In this document: positions 31,035-40,004 of the stretch, piece by piece
Layout of the letters: every line of letters begins with the position of its first letter
How positions within the stretch are numbered: position 1 is the first letter of the stretch
From: Sporocytophaga sp.
GTDB lineage: Bacteria > Bacteroidota > Bacteroidia > Cytophagales > Cytophagaceae
NCBI GenBank assembly: GCA_024707265.1
Contig: JANQAB010000006.1
Coordinates: 5,001-69,000 of the forward strand
Reading direction: 5' to 3'
Length of the DNA stretch: 64,000 bases
Position numbers and translations under genes: made by a program
Notes under the pieces: model-generated
What the model saw: the letters and a program-made list of their open reading frames with translations, nothing else
Databases searched by the model: none
Told to the model about the DNA's origin: nothing

Positions 31035-31685
31035 ATGAGAAAATATTTTTTCCCATTAGGACTACTTTATTTTTTAGCCATTCTCACTTCTTGTGCAACA
31101 CGCAAACCCGAGAGATGCCTTAATCAAGCAATGCAATCAGAGCCTTATGATGCCATTATTGTTCCCGGAATTCCATATCCATATGAAAATGGCAATTGGC
31201 ACCCTGTAATGAAAATAAGAGTCTATTGGTCTGAATATCTTTATAAGAAAGGTATTGCCAAAAATATTATTTATTCCGGAAGTGCTGTATATACTCCTTA
31301 TGTCGAAAGTAAGATTATGGCATTATATGGTGAAGCTCTTGGCATCCCCAAAGAAAACATTTTTGCAGAAACCAAAGCCGAGCATAGCACTGAAAACCTC
31401 TATTACTCTTATAAGATGGCCCAGAAAATGGGATTTAAAAGAATTGCACTGGCTACAGATCCATATCAGGATAAATTATTAAGAAGGTTTGGCAAAAAAT
31501 TTAAACTTGATGTAACCCATATCCCCATAGTATTTGACACTTTAAAACAAATCAACAAAATAGACCCAAAAATCATAGATTCTACAGCGCAGGTTCAAAA
31601 CTTTATAAGTATTACAGAAAGAGAAAGTTTTTGGAAACGTTGGAAAGGAACCTTGGGAAAGAACATCAATTTTGAAGAAGAATAA
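31035..31685 (+). CDS. YdcF/DUF218 family lipoprotein
   Basis: 216 residues. A lipoprotein signal (LGLLYFLAILTSC) precedes a DUF218 (SanA/ElyC/YdcF) domain: YDAIIVPGIPYP, NIIYSGSAVYTPYVESKIMA, AEHSTENLYYS and IALATDPYQ. In other bacteria such proteins are linked to envelope integrity and to carrier-lipid metabolism, but the reaction is not established. It is 10 bases downstream of the DUF4421 gene and 65 before the PAP2 phosphatase, a grouping that fits an envelope role. Confidence 0.82.
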   Translation: MRKYFFPLGLLYFLAILTSCATRKPERCLNQAMQSEPYDAIIVPGIPYPYENGNWHPVMKIRVYWSEYLYKKGIAKNIIYSGSAVYTPYVESKIMALYGEALGIPKENIFAETKAEHSTENLYYSYKMAQKMGFKRIALATDPYQDKLLRRFGKKFKLDVTHIPIVFDTLKQINKIDPKIIDSTAQVQNFISITERESFWKRWKGTLGKNINFEEE

Positions 31686-31750
31686 TCACCTGAATTAACA
31701 TTTTCAACACTACTGAGGTTAAATCATAACACTGCAAGTTTTTTTTGAAA

Positions 31751-32551
31751 ATGGCAAAAGTAGTACTAACCACGATACTTATATTAATAAATACTTTTAA
31801 TATTTGCCTCGCACAGACTAGTCCTTATAGAGTCAGAGCGATTGATGTTATTTCTATTCCTGTAGCAGGCGGACTTAGTTTACTTGGATTAAAGGAGCTG
31901 AGGGCCAAGCCAAGGCTGGACAGTGCATATGTGGTGACTTTAAGTCCGGCAGATGTTAATGCATTTGACAGAGGAGCAGCCCGAAAGGACTATGATCATG
32001 CAGGAGTCTTTTCAGATGCAGCTTTGTATACTTCTATTGCCATTCCTTTTTTAACACTCATAGATAAAAATATCAGGCATGATGGATTAAAAATAGTAAC
32101 ACTATATCTGCAAACTATGGGGGCCATGGGTGTCATTTATACCTGGGGGGTAAGTCAGACCAGGAGGAAACGACCTTATGTTTACAATGCGGAAGTGGAA
32201 ATGGAAAAAAGGACGGGTAAAGGTGCATTAAATTCATTTTTTGCAGGGCACCCTGCAGCTGCTGCAGCGTCCACCTTTTTTGCTGCCAAAGTTATTCATG
32301 ACTATTACCCTGATATGAAAAATGAATGGATTATCTGGACTGCAGCATCAATTCCACCTGCACTTGTTGGATATTTCAGATATCAAAACGGACAGCATTT
32401 TCCGACTGATATCATTGCTGGTATTCCAATTGGTGTAGCCTTGGGAATTTTAATTCCGGAAATTCACAAAAGAAAGAAAGATTCAAATATTTCTATCATT
32501 CCAACTTATGTCAATCAAACCGGAATTGTATCTCTTACTTATAAGTTCTGA
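31751..32551 (+). CDS. PAP2 family phosphatase
   Basis: Phosphatidic-acid-phosphatase type 2 / undecaprenyl-pyrophosphate-phosphatase-like membrane protein. The three PAP2 signature parts are present: KRPYVYN, FFAGHP (the usual SGH has Ala in place of Ser) and RYQNGQHFPTDIIAG. A signal peptide or first membrane helix (VVLTTILILINTFNICLAQ) is followed by further hydrophobic segments. Start is placed at ATG 31751; a TTG two codons earlier is in frame. The ACP-phosphodiesterase paralog on the other strand overlaps its last 17 bases. Confidence 0.85.
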   Translation: MAKVVLTTILILINTFNICLAQTSPYRVRAIDVISIPVAGGLSLLGLKELRAKPRLDSAYVVTLSPADVNAFDRGAARKDYDHAGVFSDAALYTSIAIPFLTLIDKNIRHDGLKIVTLYLQTMGAMGVIYTWGVSQTRRKRPYVYNAEVEMEKRTGKGALNSFFAGHPAAAAASTFFAAKVIHDYYPDMKNEWIIWTAASIPPALVGYFRYQNGQHFPTDIIAGIPIGVALGILIPEIHKRKKDSNISIIPTYVNQTGIVSLTYKF

Positions 32552-33172
32552 TGATCTTAGGAGTTTTACCCTGAGAATTCTCTTCAAGAATAATTTTACA
32601 ATCAGCTTGGACAAAATCAGTCAGATCTTTTAAAACAACATTAAAATCCTTCCTGAATTCCACATAGTTTTCAAGAAAATCTGTAATAGCATATTCAAAA
32701 TTCCCTTTAAAGTATCTCTTTTGGCCATTAGTTTTATGTATTTATGAACTCCATTCATAGTTTCAAGGAGACCAAATAAATTATTAGAAATTATAAAGGG
32801 TAAGAGTCTGTTCATCTTATAGGGAAACACAGAATGAAATTCCAGCAGGTCCTGATAAAGGTTTTGAACAAAATCATGAAATGGATATCCTGATCTTTCT
32901 TTCCAAGTGGATGCTAAAAGATGGTCGTACAAAAGATCCACCACGTCCTCGGTGTATTTTGAAAATTTAGGACTTAAACGCTTCTGACTCGCAAGATAAC
33001 TAGAATGAGATCTTTTAAAATTAGTAACAAGGTGATTTGCTAAAATACCTTTTCTGATTTCCAGGCCATAATTATCAACTTTTGCTGGTTTTACATTTGA
33101 ACCGATAAAACTTCCAACCATTATATCTTTTGATTCAGAAAGGAATAAATAAGTGTTTAAAAGAAATCCCAT
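32535..33172 (-). CDS. Degenerate ACP phosphodiesterase (AcpH) paralog, one frameshift
   Basis: Clearly related to the next gene upstream (shared patterns GSFIGSNVK, SKYTEDVVDLLYDHLLAS, FVQNLYQDLLEF) but without the conserved LHR..DDFTD motif, which here reads NHLVTNFKRSH. The AcpH activity, removal of phosphopantetheine from acyl carrier protein, is therefore doubtful. The frame is broken near 32697-32702 where one base seems to be missing; restoring it gives KGNFEYAITDFLENYVEFRKD and 212 residues, ending inside the 3' end of the PAP2 gene. It could be a decaying duplicate or a protein with a new role. Confidence 0.6.
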
Positions 33173-33281
33173 AGAGGTTAATTTAAATTGGATCAGAAAG
33201 ATCCGGTTTAAATAAGTGCTTAGGATTTATAACAAATATTGACTCAAAAAATTCGGAACACTCAAAAAATCAGTATTATCA

Positions 33282-33866
33282 CTAAATCCTCAACTCTTCC
33301 ACAAATCTTATAATCTCCGGGAAAAAAGTGTTAAATTCTTCTTTATACAAACCATAATCCTTGATAAGAGCATTGCAGGCAGTCTCCATACGGGAAGGAA
33401 AAGAAGCCCGACGTGACATTCCCTCAAAGGTTTTCTCAAGTGATTTTATTTCTGAATAATTGTAGAGCCAGTTTTGGTTTCTCATATGGGTCAGGAGAAA
33501 CTTAACATTTTGTGTAAGATAGTGAGGGTAGCTTTCCAACAAATCATAAGAAGCCTGTGCGAAGTCGTTAAGTGTGGTTTCAGGGTAATAACTTTCCCAT
33601 TCTATTGCCAAAAAATGGTCGTAAAAAATATCAACAATAACAGGAGAATATTTTCCATACTCACTATAAAGTCTCTGTTTGCTCTTTTTTACCCAAGCGT
33701 TCTTATCTGTAAAATCATCAATACTTCTATGAAGCCTTATCCCTTGTAAAACTTCAGGGGTTAGTTCTTTTAATTCCTTTCCCCTAACTCCATCCGCGAT
33801 AAAATTTCCTATGACAATTTCATCAGAATGTCTCCTTGACAAATATAAATGCCCCAGAAAATTCAT
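33282..33866 (-). CDS. acpH: ACP phosphodiesterase (AcpH/DUF479)
   Basis: Hydrolyses the phosphopantetheine arm from acyl carrier protein. 194 residues, the usual size. It starts MNFLGHLYLS, has GNFIADGVRG and the conserved IRLHRSIDDFTDKN, then YGKYSPVIVDIFYDHFLA, all in the positions of E. coli AcpH-type proteins. The start codon lies directly after the stop of the upstream membrane-protein gene (33867), implying coupling. A diverged paralog follows 109 bases downstream. Confidence 0.88.
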   Translation of the reverse strand: MNFLGHLYLSRRHSDEIVIGNFIADGVRGKELKELTPEVLQGIRLHRSIDDFTDKNAWVKKSKQRLYSEYGKYSPVIVDIFYDHFLAIEWESYYPETTLNDFAQASYDLLESYPHYLTQNVKFLLTHMRNQNWLYNYSEIKSLEKTFEGMSRRASFPSRMETACNALIKDYGLYKEEFNTFFPEIIRFVEELRI

Positions 33867-34403
33867 CTATTCTGTCTTTTTCTTAAAGCTTTTGAAAATA
33901 TTCACCCCAAGACCAAATTCGAAATAAACTCCATTTTCTCTTTTATCAGGAAAGTTTTCTGTTTTATAACGAGTATTCATGTATCCTAACTGAAATTGAG
34001 AATAAAATCTGGATCCGAAATAAGCCTTTAAACCTGTAAGTAGAATAAGAGAATTTCCTTTAGAAATTATAGTAGGCCCCCCTCCATAGAAAAGTCCCTC
34101 CTCCTTTCTTGATCCATATCCTCCTGAAACGATCCATCTCCAATTGTAAAATACTTTTGACAATGGCATTATTTCCTGATAAACTCCTACAGCCCAATAG
34201 TCGTTCCCAGGCGCCAATCTTAAAGTAGTATTTAAAACCTGAATATCAGCCGCTGGAATAGGAGAAAAATTAACTCCTCCTATTCCATCATAAATTCCTA
34301 AATTAAAATTCTTTTTTTCGGGAGGGATAATCTGTCCAAAGCTATTGAAATATGACAGTAGACACAATGCTGTCATTGCTGAGCGTAAAATCATTAAAAT
34401 CAT
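33867..34403 (-). CDS. Putative outer-membrane beta-barrel protein
   Basis: 178 residues, no named family recognised. The N-terminus is a signal peptide (AMTALCLLSYFNSFGQ). The rest alternates polar and hydrophobic residues with many Gly and aromatic positions (YGSRKEEGLFYGGGPTI, FYSQFQLGYMNTRY, YFEFGLGVNIF), as in small outer-membrane barrels. An internal ATG at 34394 may be the true start. It abuts acpH without a gap. Confidence 0.6.
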   Translation of the reverse strand: MILMILRSAMTALCLLSYFNSFGQIIPPEKKNFNLGIYDGIGGVNFSPIPAADIQVLNTTLRLAPGNDYWAVGVYQEIMPLSKVFYNWRWIVSGGYGSRKEEGLFYGGGPTIISKGNSLILLTGLKAYFGSRFYSQFQLGYMNTRYKTENFPDKRENGVYFEFGLGVNIFKSFKKKTE

Positions 34404-34467
34404 TTTTTACTGAATATAGGAAAAAATGACGATTTAATAACTCAACAGAATCCTTGTGTGAATGATT

Positions 34468-34809
34468 TTACAGCAATTCTCTTAATTTAGCTTCTTCCCT
34501 GCCAATAACAGCTTTATTACCTTTAATTAAAATCGGGCGTTCTATAAGAACAGGGTTATCTGATAATATTTTAATCCATTGCTTATCCGTGAAGGTCTTT
34601 CCTTTATAATTTTCAATGAATAAAGGTTCTTTCTTTCTAACCAGTTCTTCAGGTTTTATTTTAAGTTTGGTTATGATATCCTGCAACTCCTCAATAGTAA
34701 GAGGATTCTTCAGGTATTCAATTATTTCAGGATTTTCACCAGATTCCGTCAGAATAGCCAAAGCTTGTCTGCTTTTGGTACACCTGGGGTTGTGCAGCAT
34801 TTGAATCAT
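34468..34809 (-). CDS. arsC: ArsC/Spx-family thioredoxin-fold reductase
   Basis: 113 residues of the glutaredoxin-coupled arsenate reductase family. The active-site Cys10 lies in [10 protein letters not shown], with the family's [19 protein letters not shown] and LIERPILI segments. Arsenate reduction is the standard annotation, but no other ars genes are near, so a general redox or regulatory role cannot be excluded. It overlaps hslV by four bases (ATGA) and lies downstream of it in the same transcript. Confidence 0.85.
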   Translation of the reverse strand: MIQMLHNPRCTKSRQALAILTESGENPEIIEYLKNPLTIEELQDIITKLKIKPEELVRKKEPLFIENYKGKTFTDKQWIKILSDNPVLIERPILIKGNKAVIGREEAKLRELL

Positions 34810-35349
34810 TGCTTAAGAGTCTCTATAATTAAGTTATGATTGGTGTAAATACAGATATCACCAGCTATGTTCAGACTTTCTCTGACAATCTCTTCCGCTG
34901 AAAGATGAGGTGCATGTTTTTTTAAAGCCAATGCTGCAGATTGAGCATACATTGCCCCTGAACCTATTGCGGCAATATGATTGTCAGGTTCAATTACATC
35001 ACCAGTTCCTGAGATAATCAGTATTTCATCTTTATCTGCTGCAATAAGCATTGCTTCTAATTTCCTCAGATATCTGTCTGTTCTCCAGTCTTTTGCAAGT
35101 TCAATTGCCCCCCTTTTAAGATTCCCCCCATAGGAATTCAGTTTTTCTTCCAACCTTTCGAGTAATGTAAAAGCGTCAGCAGTGCTTCCGGCAAACCCAC
35201 AAAGGATCTTCCCATCAAATAACTTCCTGATTTTCTTGACATTACTTTTGGCAATTGTATTGCCAAGTGTTGCCTGCCCATCAGCTCCGATTGCAACTTC
35301 ACCTTTATGAATTACAGAAATTACAGTTGTTGATTTAATTTTTTTCCAT
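34806..35349 (-). CDS. hslV: HslV (ClpQ) protease subunit, one frameshift near the start
   Basis: Proteasome-like threonine peptidase that works with the HslU ATPase. The sequence [27 protein letters not shown] shows the catalytic Thr-Thr that becomes the N-terminus after propeptide removal; [29 protein letters not shown] and [27 protein letters not shown] follow. The start ATG (35347-35349) is separated from this frame by seven T at 35339-35345; with six, [10 protein letters not shown] is continuous and the protein is 180 residues, exactly the family size. No hslU is adjacent. Confidence 0.9.
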
Positions 35350-35399
35350 TCTTCTTAAAAATCTTTAAAAAATTTAAATACACTTCGCTCTTATAAACA

Positions 35400-35435
35400 A
35401 ATAAGCCTCCCGGATGTTGAGAGGCTTATTCTTTT
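35400..35435 (-). terminator. Terminator after pdhC
   Basis: AATAAGCCTC (35400-35409) pairs with GAGGCTTATT (35421-35430) around an 11-base loop, 13 bases beyond the pdhC stop on the minus strand. T-rich tracts lie on both sides. Confidence 0.75.
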
Positions 35436-35442
35436 ATTTTTT

Positions 35443-37048
35443 CTAAACCAGAATTCTAACCGGATCTTCCAAGAACTCTTTCAGAGTCTGAAGGAATGCA
35501 GAACCAACCGCTCCATCCAAAGCTCTGTGATCGCATGATAATGTGAGCTTCATTACATTACCTATTTTTATTTCACCATTTTTAACAATTGGCAGTTGTT
35601 TAATACCTCCAACTGCTAGAATTGCTGCATCCGGAGGATTGATGATTGCTGTAAACTCTTCAATACCGAACATTCCCAGATTAGAAATTGTAAAAGTATT
35701 TCCGGACATCTCAGCAGGTGACAGTTTTTTGTTTTTAGCTTTTCCACCTAACTCTTTTACTTCTGTTCCAATTTGGGATAATGATTTATTATCTGCAAAT
35801 CTCAGAACTGGCACCAGAAGACCTTCTTCAACCGCAACTGCAACACCTATATGAATATGATGATTGTATCTTATTTTATCGCCTAACCATGATGAATTCA
35901 CTTTCGGGTGTTTTCTTAAAGCTGCTGCTGTAGCTTTAATTACCATGTCATTAAAGGAGATTTTGACAGGAGCAACTTCATTGATGCTTGCTCTCGCTTC
36001 AATAGCCTTATCCATATTTACTTCCATGGTAAGATAGAAGTGAGGAGCACCAAATTTACTTTCACCAAGTCTTTTGGCAATTGTTTTTCTCATTTGAGAA
36101 ACAGGTACCTCATCAAAACCTTCCTGACCTACGTATGCAGGTGCAGAAACAGTTTTTGTTTCAGTAGATGCAGGGGTTGCTGGAGCTTTAAAGCTTTCTA
36201 TATCTTTCTTAACTATTCTGCCGAATTCTCCTGATCCATGGACCTGCTTCAGATCAATACCTTTATCTTTTGCAATTTTTCTAGCCAGTGGAGATGCTTT
36301 CAGTCTATGATCATCGCTGGAAACAGAAGATGTTGGAGCTGTTGCCTGAGGAGCCGCACTCTCTTTTTTTCTCCTCTTTTGCTGCAGGAGCTGAAGTAGA
36401 TGTTCCAGATTCTGCTGCTGAAAGCAATGTCTGATAATCAGCACCCTGCTCTCCTATTATAGCAAGCACACCGTCAACAACCACAGCTTCTCCATCCTTA
36501 ACTCCTACATATAATAATGTACCGTCATTGTATGATTCCAACTCCATGGTAGCTTTATCGGTAGCTACTTCTGCAAGCAAATCCCCGGATTTAACTTTAT
36601 CACCTACTTTTTTATGCCAAGCAACGATGGTACCTTCAGTCATGGTATCACTCATTTTTGGCATTCTGATGATCTCAGCATTAATATTTGATGTATCAAC
36701 TTTAGCCGCTGTTTTCTGAGGAGCCGGCTCAGGTTTAGTTTCTGAAGGAGCAGATGCAGGAGCTGCACCACCTTTACCCACGCTGCTCAAAAGCCCGTCG
36801 ATATTTTCTCCATCTTTTCCAATGATAGCAATTACTCCATCCACAGGAGCTGATTCTTTTTCTTTTACACCTATAAATAAAAGTGTACCATCCTCGTAAG
36901 ATTCCAGCTCCATTGTAGCCTTGTCAGTTTCAACCTCAGCAAGTACGTCTCCGGACTTTACTTTGTCTCCTACTTTTTTATGCCACGCAGCAATAACACC
37001 ATCAGTCATGGTATCACTCATTTTGGGCATTCTGATCACTTCAGCCAT
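35443..37048 (-). CDS. pdhC: Dihydrolipoamide acetyltransferase, E2 of pyruvate dehydrogenase; one frameshift
   Basis: Core enzyme that moves acetyl groups from lipoyl arms to CoA. 534 residues when joined: two lipoyl domains at the N-terminus, each with DKATMELES around the lipoylated Lys (about residues 43 and 170), Ala/Pro-rich linkers, an E1/E3-binding domain (LKASPLARKIAKDKGIDL, GRIVKKDI) and the catalytic domain ending with DHRALDGAVG. The frame breaks in seven T at 36364-36370 (six expected), inside the linker after the second lipoyl domain. No E1 gene is adjacent; a fused E1 of probable branched-chain type is at 15408. Confidence 0.93.
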
Positions 37049-37172
37049 TGTACTAAATGCAATTGTTTAATTAATGCTTAGAAATTAATTTCAAACTGTA
37101 ATAATAGGGTATAACTACCTTTCAAAACAAGTTTTTAACGGACCAAATTTAAAAATAAAACGCAAAAAGTAC

Positions 37173-37212
37173 TATCCCCACCCTGAAAATATACAGGAGT
37201 GGGGATATTTTT
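37173..37212. terminator. Hairpin between desaturase region and pdhC
   Basis: TATCCCCAC (37173-37181) pairs with GTGGGGATA (37199-37207), with an inner CCTG/CAGG pair. T runs flank it (TATTTTTTC on the plus strand; CTTTTT on the minus strand). It probably ends minus-strand transcripts from the desaturase. The rest of 37049-37252 shows no gene. Confidence 0.7.
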
Positions 37213-37225
37213 TCTTAAAATCTAT

Positions 37226-38079
37226 ATTTCTTAGGGATTTAACCCTATTTTTTTAGGCTGCATTTTCAATTTCTGGCCTGCTAAATCGTTTCAGAACCTT
37301 ATAATGTGACACTAATGCTTTTCCAAAAGATGGGTATTCGTGATAAGGAATACCGAATTCGATAGCTGTTTCTCTAACGATTTCAGAAATTGCCGGATAG
37401 TGGATATGGCAAATCTTAGGAAATAAATGGTGCTTCACCTGCATATTTAATCCACCGCATAAAAATGCAGCTATAGGACTTTTTCTTGCGAAATTAGCAG
37501 TTGTACGCATTTGATGCACAGCCCAGGCTTCTTCAATATTTCCATCTTCATTTGTATCCGGAAACTCTGTTAATTCAACCACATGAGCAAGCTGAAACAC
37601 AAGCCCTAGTACAAGTCCTTCTGCAAAGTGCATTGTTAAGAAACCGATAATGATTTCTTAGGGATTTAACCCTATTTTTTTAGGCTGCATTTTCAATTTC
37701 TGGCCTGCTAAATCGTTTCAGAACCTTATAATGTGACACTAATGCTTTTCCAAAAGATGGGTATTCGTGATAAGGAATACCGAATTCGATAGCTGTTTCT
37801 CTAACGATTTCAGAAATTGCCGGATAGTGGATATGGCAAATCTTAGGAAATAAATGGTGCTCCACCTGCATATTTAATCCACCGCATAAAAATGCAGCTA
37901 TAGGACTTTTTCTTGCGAAATTAGCAGTTGTACGCATTTGATGCACAGCCCAGGCTTCTTCAATATTTCCATCTTCATTTGTATCCGGAAACTCTGTTAA
38001 TTCAACCACATGAGCAAGCTGAAACACAAGCCCTAGTACAAGTCCTTCTGCAAAGTGCATTGTTAAGAAACCGATAATG
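37226..38079. repeat. 427-bp tandem duplication of the desaturase 3' end
   Basis: Copy 1 (37226-37652) and copy 2 (37653-38079) are head to tail with a period of 427 bases. I find one mismatch, T versus C in the HHLFP codon region (plus strand TGCTTCACC versus TGCTCCACC). The boundaries share only about one base. The period is not a multiple of three. This is either a recent tandem duplication or an assembly artefact. Confidence 0.85.
37253..37653 (-). pseudogene. Duplicated C-terminal fragment of fatty-acid desaturase
   Basis: Encodes the last 126 or so residues of the desaturase, from MHFAEGLVLGLVFQLAHV to RPEIENAA, identical to the upstream gene except Lys for Glu in the third histidine box (QVKHH instead of QVEHH). 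It lacks the first two histidine boxes, so it cannot be an active desaturase. It lies just downstream of the complete gene and has no promoter of its own that I can see. Confidence 0.8.
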
Positions 38080-38775
38080 AATTGCCACCATGTAATATCA
38101 ACAAAAATAAGTGGAAGAACTATAAAGGCTATATAATATAGAATCTTAAACAGAAACAGCTTTACATATTCTTTTTTTGGATGGTCATTCACGTGAGTTC
38201 CAATATTCTTTTTAAAGAATTTGATATAATCTTTTCTCATTACCCATGAAAGACTTGCCAGGCAATAAAGAAAAAAATGCATAGTAATGTTGATATCTTT
38301 GTATCTTATTTGATTTTTCTTCAGGATTTAATCTAATAAGTCCAGGAGCGATTTCAATATCTTCATCATGACCGTGAATATTGGTATATGTATGATGCAC
38401 CACATTGTGAGCTATACTCCACAAATAAGCATTGGCACCTATAAGGTTAAATAAATAACCTAAAATTTTATTAAGGAAGGTATTTGTAGAATAAGACCCA
38501 TGAATCGCATCATGGCAAATATTAAATCCAATAAATGCAGCAAACATTCCAAGTATGGCGCTTAACACCCACATGGTTAGAAGTCCGAATTGATTTGAAA
38601 TTATTAAACCATAGAATAACAATAATCCTCCCAAAAAGAATACAGTTTTAACATACATTGCAGTATTACCTGTTTTCGAGATATTATTCTCTGTAAAATA
38701 ATTGTCTACTCTTTCTCTGACGGTTGAAAAAAAACCAGTTTTCTTTACGTCGATGAATTTTACTTTTGCTAACAT
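37680..38775 (-). CDS. Membrane fatty-acid (acyl-lipid/linoleoyl-CoA type) desaturase, one frameshift
   Basis: Di-iron membrane enzyme that inserts double bonds into acyl chains. 364 residues when joined. Three histidine boxes: HDAIH (H88, H92), HNVVHH (H123, H127, H128) and QVEHH near the C-terminus; the Q in the third box is typical of delta-5/6-type desaturases. Several membrane segments are present (FFLGGLLLFYGLII, IAFIVLPLIFV). The frame breaks in seven A at 38271-38277 (six expected), restoring HYYAFFLYCLASLSW. A perfect consensus promoter lies about 100 bases upstream. Confidence 0.88.
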
Positions 38776-38876
38776 TTATGCTATTTAGGTATTATAATTT
38801 CAATTTAATCTTCACTAATACGAAAAAATTCTATTCACGAATAAAAAACATTACATGAACGAATACTCATATTTTG

Positions 38877-38908
38877 CAAATATATGTATGTCAGTTTTTT
38901 TTAACAAA
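38877..38908 (-). promoter_or_regulatory. Consensus promoter of the desaturase gene
   Basis: On the minus strand TTTG (plus 38905-38908), 20 bases, TATATTTG (38877-38884): a full consensus match. The transcript should start near 38870, leaving a leader of about 95 bases before ATG 38775. The leader holds a small palindrome TATTC-AC-GAATA (38832-38843) and further TTCGT repeats. Confidence 0.65.
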
Positions 38909-39530
38909 ATAAATTTTTAAGGTGTTCCATACAGTTCGATTTTTCTATCACTAATCCTGTTTCCTGAGAATAAATCAATACATAGAGGCCAAGATTATGA
39001 TGTTCAAAGGTTTCCATTTTTCTCAAATCATTGTGTAAAATGGAGGCAAGCAATATCCTCATTGCCCTTCCGTGCATGCAAATTAAAATATTTTCTTCTT
39101 TATCATTAGAAATAATATGATTCCATGCATCTAAAAGCCTTTTTTCTACTTCTCGCGGGCTTTCCCCGCCTTCTATTTTCAGTTCAAAATCTCCTGAATT
39201 CCATCCCCTTACCAGCTGCCAATATTGGGTATTTTCATCAACACTTATCATCTGGCCATCTTTATTACCCCAGTTGATTTCGTTGAGTCCTTTTAAAGTT
39301 TCATAAGGAATGCCCAGATCTATAAATGGTTGTACAGACTGTTTGGTTCGTTTTAGGGCTGAAATATAAATTTTATCAAACGGAACATACTTATAAGAAT
39401 TATAAAATGCTTTTGCCTGATTCTGGCCTGTCTCATTCAGATCTGTATCAACACCACTCCCCTGGACAATTCCTTTCAGATTATAATCTGTCTGACCATG
39501 TCTTAATAGGTAAATTTTTTTCGTTTTCAA
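38901..39530 (-). CDS. Histidine phosphatase family protein (phosphoglycerate mutase-like)
   Basis: Phosphohistidine phosphatase of the RHG superfamily: IYLLRHGQTDYNLKG at the N-terminus (catalytic His), ISALKRTKQSV, LKGLNEINWG, EGGESPREVEKR and the second His in ICMHGRAMRILL. The substrate is not predictable. The start is placed at TTG 39530, just before the first strand, because a longer frame to 39587 would overlap the divergent menI gene; this start is uncertain. Confidence 0.82.
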   Translation of the reverse strand: MKTKKIYLLRHGQTDYNLKGIVQGSGVDTDLNETGQNQAKAFYNSYKYVPFDKIYISALKRTKQSVQPFIDLGIPYETLKGLNEINWGNKDGQMISVDENTQYWQLVRGWNSGDFELKIEGGESPREVEKRLLDAWNHIISNDKEENILICMHGRAMRILLASILHNDLRKMETFEHHNLGLYVLIYSQETGLVIEKSNCMEHLKNLFC

Positions 39531-39570
39531 TTTTGTTCTACTTTTGTACCTAATATAGTATTGCAAAATA

Positions 39571-39991
39571 ATGATTAATCCCAACATTACTGTTCAGGAC
39601 CTTAATAAACTATCCAAAAATACGATGGTAGAGCATTTAGGGATTGAATACATAGAAGTCGGCGCAGACTATATCATTGGCAGAATGCCTGTTGATAACC
39701 GCACCCATCAGCCAATGGGTTTTCTGCATGGCGGTGCTTCTGTTGTACTTGCAGAAACGCTTGGCTCCATAGGATCAGCGTCTTGTGTCAATCTTGAGCA
39801 ATGTGCGCCATTTGGCCTTGAAATTAACGCTAATCATATTAAAAGTGTTCGAAGCGGATATGTTTATGGAAAAGCTTCTCTGGTTCATTTCGGAAAAAAC
39901 ACGCACATCTGGGATATCAGAATTGAAAATGAAAAAAAAAGAATTAGTTTGTATCAGCAGACTAACTGTTGCCATAGTACCTAAAAAGTAA
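39571..39991 (+). CDS. menI: 1,4-dihydroxy-2-naphthoyl-CoA thioesterase (hotdog fold), one frameshift
   Basis: Releases DHNA from its CoA ester in menaquinone synthesis. The sequence RMPVDNRTHQPMGFLHGGASV, VLAETLGS and LEINANHIKSVRSGYVYGKA closely follows E. coli YdiI/MenI as I remember it. The frame breaks in nine A at 39932-39940; with eight, it ends KKELVCISRLTVAIVPKK, again MenI-like, 139 residues. It stands 13 bases before menF, which supports the MenI assignment over a PaaI-type phenylacetyl thioesterase. A TACTTTTG -7-like box lies at 39539-39546. Confidence 0.85.
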
Positions 39992-40004
39992 ATACAATTA
40001 TCGG

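Noticed and set aside
37253..37633. Independent small desaturase
   Set aside because: Lacks two of three histidine boxes and is an almost exact copy of the neighbour's 3' end.
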